Of a stretch of 64,000 bases of DNA, positions 57,590 through 64,000 are shown piece by piece. The notes under the pieces are model-generated. The model made no database searches, was not told the origin of the DNA, and saw only the letters and a list, made by a program, of their open reading frames with translations. The DNA lies in contig JAMXBD010001246.1 in assembly GCA_024138025.1 (NCBI GenBank), positions 310,001-374,000 of the forward strand, written 5' to 3'. Position 1 is the first letter of the stretch, and each line of letters opens with the position of its first letter. The stretch comes from Combretum micranthum (Eukaryota > Streptophyta > Magnoliopsida > Myrtales > Combretaceae). The position numbers and the translations under genes were made by a program.

Positions 57590-59473
57590 ATGGCGGAAAA
57601 GAATGCAAACAATTTCTTGTACCTTTTTGGATCTGATAATCCAGGAACTATCATTACAAGTATCGTTTTTGACGGATCCAATTTTCTGAGTTGGAGTAGA
57701 TCGATTCGATTAGCGTTGAGTGCGAAAGCAAAATTAGGTTTTGTTGTAAGACAGTTTAAGAAACCTGATGAAAATTCACATGAATATGAACAGTGGATTC
57801 AATGTGATTCTATGATTAGATGTTGGATATTAAACTCTATGTCTAAGGAATTGGCTGAGAGCTTTATGTATGATCAATCTGCAAAAGAGTTGTGGAACGA
57901 TGTTTGTGAACATTTTGGCATGACTAATGGTCCTTTGATATATCAGTTGCAACATGAGATATTGAATTTTCGTCAAGGCAACATGAATGTTTCAATGTAT
58001 TTTAATCAGTTGAAAAAGCTTTGGGATGAGATGTCCAATTTATGTGGTATGCCTGATTGTACATGTGGTGCTTTAGCTGTCTTTCAAGATCTGGATAATA
58101 GAAGCAAGTTGATTCAATTTCTGGCAGGATTAAATGATTCATATGAGGCTGTTAGAAACCAAATATTAACCATGGAACCATTGTCGTTTGTTAACAAAGC
58201 TTATTATTTGGTTTATCAAGTTGAAAAGCAGAAACAAATGGCCGGATCTGTGAGTGTTACTTCTGCTTTTAGTGCAAAGAAAGTAGTGAAATCCTTTGCA
58301 AATGACAGAAGTTCCACTGGTAGAAGAGATAGGGCAGGAAGTAAACCTATTTGTACAAATTGTAAAAAGCCAAGGCATACTATTGATCAATGTTTTGAGA
58401 TCATAGGGTTTCCAGATTGGTATAAACCAAAGGATAAAAGAGGAGTACAAAAATTTGCTGGCTCAACTGATACTAGTCGATCCTTTAAAGCTCATCTTGG
58501 TGACACTCCTTTAGATAATCCCTTATCTTCAGATTCATATTTTTCGAGCAGGATTTGTTCTAAGGTTGTGTGGATGTTGAAGGATGACACACAAGCTGCT
58601 AGATCGTCTCAAGCTTCTATTAACTTTGCAGGTACTTTTGCTTTTTCTTCGACTGTCTTGGATTTGGATTTGCTTCAAGATAATAAAGTGAGAGCTTGGA
58701 TTGTAGACTCGGGTGCAACTGACCATATAACTCCTTTTGAACACTTACTAATCCGTAAACACACCTTACATTCACCCATACAAGTCAAATTACCAAATGG
58801 ACATATTAAACATGTTCACATTATAGGAGACATTGAAGTCAGTAACCACATACTTTTAACCAATGTTTTGCTTGTTCCTGAGTTTCATTTCAACCTCATT
58901 TCTGTTCATCAATTGTTGAATCATTCACAATTGACAGCTACTTTTGATCATGGTCATTGTTTTTTCCAGGACCAGAAATTTAAGCGCTGTGTTGGAAAGG
59001 TAAGGAGTCAACATGGACTGTATGTTTTGATGTCTGATCCTCCTGGTGGTTTTACTTCTTCAAATTCAAATGTTTTAAGAAATGTCAAAATAAATACTAG
59101 TATGTCTTTTGATCTTTTACATTGTAGACTTGGACATGCTTCTTTGTCCAAATTAAAACACATTTCTGTTAATAAAGATTCTACTATGAAGGATTTCTTT
59201 TGTAATACATGTCACTTGGCAAAGTTTCACAAACTTCCTTTTGCTTTAAGTGATTCGACTTCTGTAAATCCTTTTGATCTTCTACATGTTGATTTGTGGG
59301 GGCCTTTCAACATGCCTTCTTTATCTGGTCATAAATACTTTGTGACAATAATGGATGATAAGAGTAAGTGCACTTGGACGCACTTAGTTCCACATAAATA
59401 TCATGCATCTCAGGTTTTAGAAAACTTTGTTGCTCTTGTTAAAAATCAATTTGGTGTTATTCCAAAATCATTA
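57590..59473 (+). CDS. Copia element 2: Gag, protease and integrase N-terminal half
   Basis: Starts at ATG 57,590 (MAEKNANNFLYLF). Gag has FDGSNFLSWSRSIRLALSAK, ELWNDVCEHFG and IQFLAGLNDSYEAVRNQIL. The CCHC knuckle is CTNCKKPRHTIDQC (about residues 252-265) and the protease motif WIVDSGATDHIT is at about 374-385. Integrase begins with LLHCRLGHASLSKL and CNTCHLAKFHKLPF (HHCC), then LLHVDLWGPFNMPS and KYFVTIMDDKSK, where the first core Asp of the usual DD(F/K) is kept. At about 59,473 one base is lost (TTAGG for TTAAGG), and the open frame continues wrongly to 59,695. Confidence 0.93.
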
Positions 59474-59947
59474 GGACAGATCATGGAGGAGAATTCATCT
59501 CTCAAACTTGTCAATTTTTGTTTAACAAATTTAGGATTATTCATCACAAAACAATACCATATAATCCTCAACAAAATGGAGTGGTTGAAAGGAAACATAG
59601 GCACTTATTGGACACTGCAAGAGCACTTCGTATTCATGCGAACTTACCAAAAAAATTTTGGGGAGAGTGTGTTCTCGCAGCTACTGTTCTTATAAATCAA
59701 ATGCTTACTCAATCTCTTGATTGGAAGTCACCCTATGAGATACTCTATCATAGAACACCTTCTTATGATAGTTTACGGGTCATAGGATGTCTTTGTTATG
59801 CTAATACTGTTAAACATTTGAGAGACAAGTTTGATTTAAGAGGTAGAAAATGTGTTTTCTTAGGATATCTACAAGGTCAAAAAGGATATTTGCTTTATGA
59901 TCTTCAAACTCAACAAACTTTTGTTAGTCGCAATGTTCTTTTTTATG
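59474..59947 (+). CDS. Copia element 2: integrase second half
   Basis: In the restored frame: RTDHGGEFISQTC (second Asp), NKFRIIHHKTIPYNPQQNGV and VERKHRHLLDTARAL (Glu), then FWGECVLAATVLINQML, VIGCLCYANTV and KCVFLGYLQGQKGYLLYDL. A single-base shift near 59,950, next to a T-run, ends the correct frame. Confidence 0.92.
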
Positions 59948-59949
59948 AA

Positions 59950-60850
59950 ATATTTTTCCTTTTCACGAGTCTTCTGACACATCTTCTCCACCTTCTAGCT
60001 TATTTCCTTCATATTCTGTTGTTCCTTCTTCGAACAATTCAGATTCTGATGCTCCTTCTTCTACTTCTGATATGACCAGTCCTAATAATGTTCCACCTTT
60101 GACTTCTCCTTTGGTTGATTCAAATGTCTCTTCTAATCTTGATTTGTCTAGTCCTTTACTTACACGTAAGTCCTCAAGAATCACAAAACCACCAGGTTGG
60201 CTTAAAGATTTTATTCATACTGTTCATCAAACTAAACTTGTTGAACCAACACAGTTACCCATACTTAGTTCTGTTACTGACCATAAAGCCATCAAACATC
60301 CTCTTTTCCACATTCCTTCGTTCCATCAATATTCTAAGGAGCATATATGTTCAATAGCTAATGTTTTCTCTGTTCAAGAACCACGGAATTATCTTGAAGC
60401 AAAACAAGATCCTAGATGGCTTGAAGCAATGCAAAAGGAGTTGTTAGCTTTGGAGGCCAACCATACTTGGGATATGGTTGATTTACCTCCAAGAAAGAAA
60501 ACTATTGGGTCGAAATGGATATATAAGGTCAAGTATAAAGCTGATGGGACCATTGAAAGATTTAAGGCTAGATTGGTAGCCAAGGGATATGATCAAGTTG
60601 AAGGTATAGATTACATCCACACTTTTTCACCAGTAGCAAAGCTGACTACTTTTCGCTTGCTTATTGCTTTAGCAGCTTCTAAGCATTGGCATGTTCATCA
60701 ATTAGATGTGAACAATGCTTTTTTGCATGGCGTCCTTGATGAGGAAATTTACATGACACCTCCAGATGGTTATCTTCATTGTAATTCAAATCAAGTATGC
60801 AAACTAGTTCGGTCTCTTTATGGCTTAAAGCAAGCCTCTCGCCAATGGAA
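59950..60850 (+). CDS. Copia element 2: linker and reverse transcriptase N-terminal half
   Basis: It starts with a Ser/Pro-rich linker (FPFHESSDTSSPPSSLF). RT motifs follow: ARWLEAMQKEL-type text (DPRWLEAMQKELLALE), [73 protein letters not shown] and [13 protein letters not shown] third single-base shift at about 60,850, within GGAAAAGG, moves the rest into another frame. Confidence 0.93.
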
Positions 60851-61906
60851 AAGGAACTTACTAAATCATTGTGTTCTCTTGGATTTATTCAATCCAAGGC
60901 TAATTATTCCCTGTTCATTAAACATGTTGGATCTGTTTTTGTGGTTGCTTTGGTTTACGTTGATGATTTTTGGTTGGTTGGGAATGATCTTGATCAGATT
61001 TCATGGATTAAATCTACTTTGCATCAAACTTTTACAATTAAAAATTTGGGCGAAGTGCGATTCTTTTTGGGATTAGAAATTTGTCGTGTGAATGATGGTT
61101 TCTATCTTAATCAAAGGAAATTTTTGGTGGATATTTTACAAGATCTTGGATTAACTGCTGCAAAGCCAATGAAACCCCCTTTCCCTACTAATCTGCAACT
61201 TGATACCACCACAAAAGACTTATTAAATGATCTTACTCTGTATAGAAGACTTGTTGGTCGTTTATTGTACATGACAATGACTAGACCAGATATCACTTAT
61301 AGAGTGCAACAATTGAGTCAGTTTGTTCATTCTCCTCGAACTCCCCACTTGCAAGCTGCATTTCATCTTCTACGTTACTTGAAAGGGACTGTGGATCAAG
61401 GTCTTTTCTACTCATCTTCTTCTCCTTCACACTTATATGGTTTCACTGATGCGGATTGGGGTTCTAGTAAAGTGGATAGGAAGTCCTTATCAGGCTATTG
61501 TATCTTTCTTAGGTCTTCTTTAATCTCTTGGAAAACAAAAAAACAACCTACTGTTTCTTCTTCATCAGCAAAAGCAGAGTATAGGAGTATTGCTTTTACT
61601 ACAAAAGAATTATTATGGTTGTCTTTTTTGTTGAGGGATCTTCATGTTGATTTTTCTCTACCTGTTTCTCTCTTCACTGACAGTCATTCAACTTGCTTAC
61701 TTGCTGATAATCCATGCTTCCATAGTCGGACAAAGCACATCGACCTAGATGTTCATTTCACACGTGACCACATTGCTTCTGGCTTCTTACAGCTTCATCA
61801 TGTTGCTTCCTTAGCTCAAATAGCTGATATTATGACAAAAATTCCGACTATTACTCAGTTACTTTTGTTCAAGGGCAAGATGGATTCTAGGCCGTATCCA
61901 CCTTGA
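60846..61906 (+). CDS. Copia element 2: RT C-terminal half and RNase H
   Basis: The frame gives ELTKSLCSLGFIQSKANYSL, then VALVYVDDFWLVGND with the catalytic Asp pair, GEVRFFLGLEICR and TRPDITYRVQQLSQF. RNase H follows: YGFTDADWGSSKVDRKSLSG, SSSAKAEYRSIAFTTKELLW, LFTDSHSTCLLADNP and RTKHIDLDVHFTRDHI, ending at a TGA (61,904-61,906) just before the PPT. All acidic catalytic positions of the RNase H domain appear present. Confidence 0.94.
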
Positions 61907-61914
61907 GGGGGGGA
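61905..61914 (+). other. Polypurine tract of copia element 2
   Basis: GAGGGGGGGA directly before the 3' LTR. It overlaps the gag-pol stop codon, so there is almost no 3' untranslated region. Confidence 0.9.
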
Positions 61915-62152
61915 TGTTACAAATATGAGCTGTATTGAGCTGGTATTAAACTGTATTTATGTACACGTGGCAGTTTTGTTAAGCTTCTGTTATCTTTCTG
62001 TTTTTAGCTTTTAGTTTTGTCTTATATATACTGTAAAGATCTGGAATTATAATTAATGAAACACACAAATAAACTCTTTCATTACTTTCCTCTACTGCTG
62101 CTTTCATCACACATCACAGATTTTTGTTGATTCGTTTTCGTCAAATTCTTCA
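61915..62152 (+). repeat. 3' LTR of copia element 2
   Basis: 238 bp, differing from 57,239-57,476 at 7 positions. It is followed by TTTGA. Confidence 0.95.
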
Positions 62153-62187
62153 TTTGAATGAATTTCTTTTAACTACTAAAAAAAATT
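62153..62187 (+). pseudogene. Probable LINE 3' tail after the copia insertion
   Basis: After the TTTGA duplication comes AATGAATTTCTTTTAAC and then an A-run (62,180-62,187). The order 'aatga.tttctttt' then poly-A resembles plant LINE 3' ends, so the LINE at 56,188-57,233 probably continues here. The identification is from position and composition only. Confidence 0.5.
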
Positions 62188-63205
62188 TGGATTGATTCAA
62201 ATTTGTACCAAATGAGAAATGACATGAATACCACATCAATTAATTGAAAAAGATTTAATGAAACATAAGAATTAGACGACAATAAAAGATGATGCTGTCA
62301 AATTGGTCGAAACAACCAATTAGACAAGGATAATTGCGACGACCTATTCCCACACATTTATAGCAAGATGGCATGCCTAATATAATACTTCCCATAAGTT
62401 AGATTTATAATTTGAGATCAAAATTCATCTTATGCTTTTCAGAATTTACTAGTTGATGGAATCTCCATATTCTAAAGACCAGTTTCTAGATGCTTCTAAA
62501 ATCTTTTACTTTTATGGAATTGAAAAAAAAAAATCATAGTTTAAGACTTATTATATTATCACTATCATTAATTCAGATTTTAAGCTTAACCTAGAATAAT
62601 AAATTCAATGAAATTCATATGCCATATAATCTTAAAACTAATGATTTTATTGAAATTTCAGAAAGCATTAATAATTGAGAATGGTGTGCACAGGGGAAAT
62701 AAATGTACAAAAATGGTCCCCATGTTTGGCTATATGGCCTATATATCTATTTGAGCTTCTTCACATGTCTGCATATCTATTCGAGTGCCTTTTTTTTTTT
62801 AACCAATTATTTGAATGCTTCACCATTTAACTTTTCTAGCATGCATGCTTGCATGTATGTATGTATGTATGTATGAAAGAAAAAAAAAAATCTTTCACCC
62901 TTTCTATTAAAGATTACGTTTTAATTATGTGGCGTGAAATTTTTTAAAAAGTAGACACTTTTTTAGTTAATAGGTACGGAGGGTGAACATTAATGTATGA
63001 GTGAGAAAAAAAATACCAAACAAAACCGAAATTTTGTTCTACTTTTTTTTTTTTTTTTCCGGAAACGGTTCAATCCACAGAGCAACTCGATGAAAAGGAA
63101 ATGGTTCCTCACTTAAATCAATTTACATATTAAAAAAAAAAAAGAAGAAAGTCAAGTATATTGTCTTTTCTTTTAATTATTTTATTAAAAAATTTTGTGA
63201 TTCTT

Positions 63206-63237
<32 letters not shown>

Positions 63238-64000
63238 CCTTCATGAGAATTTAATTAGATTGGTTGTGCATATTTCAATTGTTAAGGTGTATCTACAAAT
63301 AAGTTAATTTTTAGATTTTAACATCTAATAATGTTCTAAATACATATATATATATATATATATATTTGCTTTATCTAACTTTTTTTTAGTTGCATTTGCT
63401 TTATCTTACTAATCAGTCCATTTCTGTTATCTAGTTATCTATTGATGTATGTAATTGTTAATGTATTGATTAGAAGCACAATAAATTGAAATTTACATTT
63501 CATATTAGGATAGCATATTATAATTTTTTTTAATCCAGTATATCATTATAATTCAAGACAATTCAAGAGAATAATAAGAGGCTATTTGGATTGTCTAATT
63601 TTCATCTATATCTTGTCTATATTTGACATCATCTATCTATTATCTATATCTTATCTATTTAGTCTATCCATGGATAAAAATATATGTATTTCATTTGTAT
63701 TTATTTCTTAATAAATATATGTTCGAAAACGAAAAAAATAAGATGAAACAAACAAACCCAAGACTAGTAGACTATTATAGTTTTATTATGGATGATATCT
63801 CTCTTCCTTATGAGTTTTAAATATTTAATTTTGTAAATAATTAATATAAATATTATTTTTTGTATTCAAAGTGCTTAATAAAATGTATTTTTACATTGAG
63901 AATAAAAAATTGTTGAACCACATATCAAATTGTACCAAACTTTTTTTCTCGATCCAAAAAAATTACAAACCAAAACATATGATTATATTTGAATTTAAAA
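62188..64000. other. AT-rich non-coding DNA with microsatellites
   Basis: No gene recognised. It contains (ATGT)n at 62,852-62,876, T-runs, and (TA)n tracts at about 63,211-63,237 and 63,341-63,364. Short open frames (for example 63,623-63,820) resemble nothing known. Confidence 0.45.

Larger units (their letters stand above)
57239..62152 (+). mobile_element. Second Ty1/copia retrotransposon, inserted in the LINE
   Basis: A 4.9-kb element with 238-bp LTRs, target duplication TTTGA (57,234-57,238 and 62,153-62,157), iMet PBS, copia-order gag-pol and a G-rich PPT. I count 7 substitutions in 238 bp between the LTRs (about 3 percent, mostly transitions), so it is older than copia element 1, about 1.1 million years at an assumed 1.3e-8 rate. 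The coding region has three single-base frameshifts and no nonsense codons in the correct frame. Confidence 0.95.

Overview
This is AT-rich nuclear DNA from a flowering plant, most probably a eudicot. The evidence is the set of plant-type transposable elements it carries, the iMet and Arg tRNA primer sites, the many A/T runs and AT microsatellites, and the absence of bacterial gene organisation. I found no convincing intact host gene, tRNA gene or CRISPR array. The species cannot be named from the sequence alone.

Layout from left to right. At 328-955 lies a 628-bp minus-strand TRIM of the Cassandra type. Its two 221-bp LTRs each hold a decayed 5S rRNA-like sequence, and it has a recognisable PBS, PPT and a 5-bp target duplication. 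From 961 to about 14,100 the DNA is non-coding: MITE-like repeats, tandem duplications near 7.4 and 13.2 kb, a solo-LTR-like block at about 9.17-9.80 kb, and a weaker LTR-like block at about 10.8-12.3 kb. A broken FAR1/MULE transposase-type pseudogene (14,102-15,340) is followed by a 14.1-kb Ty3/gypsy element of the Tat/Ogre type (15,513-29,612). That element has 2-kb LTRs, a tRNA-Arg primer site, an extra ORF before gag, gag, protease, a putative intron, RT, two RNase H domains, integrase, a long 3' region with a G-run and an eight-copy 44/48-bp tandem repeat, and a PPT. It is old and full of stops.

From 29.6 to 38.1 kb the DNA is mostly unassigned and includes a GC-richer island at 34.4-36.0 kb. 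The 5' part of a CACTA (En/Spm) transposase gene lies on the minus strand, with a terminal CACTA end at 39,340. A young, nearly complete Ty1/copia element occupies 39,980-46,578 (458-bp LTRs, TSD CCAGT). From 46.6 to 56.2 kb the DNA is unassigned and AT-rich. A decayed LINE 3' end (56,188-57,233) is interrupted by a second Ty1/copia element (57,239-62,152; 238-bp LTRs, TSD TTTGA), and what looks like the LINE tail resumes after it. The rest to 64,000 is AT-rich with microsatellites.

The window therefore reads as a layered transposon graveyard. LTR comparison gives a relative age order: copia at 40 kb (youngest), copia at 57 kb, the Tat/Ogre element, then the Cassandra TRIM, LINE, MULE and CACTA relics. 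The most informative structures are the Tat/Ogre element (extra ORF, dual RNase H, putative introns, tandem repeats in its 3' region) and the Cassandra TRIM together with a nearby paralogous empty site. I found no wholly new system.
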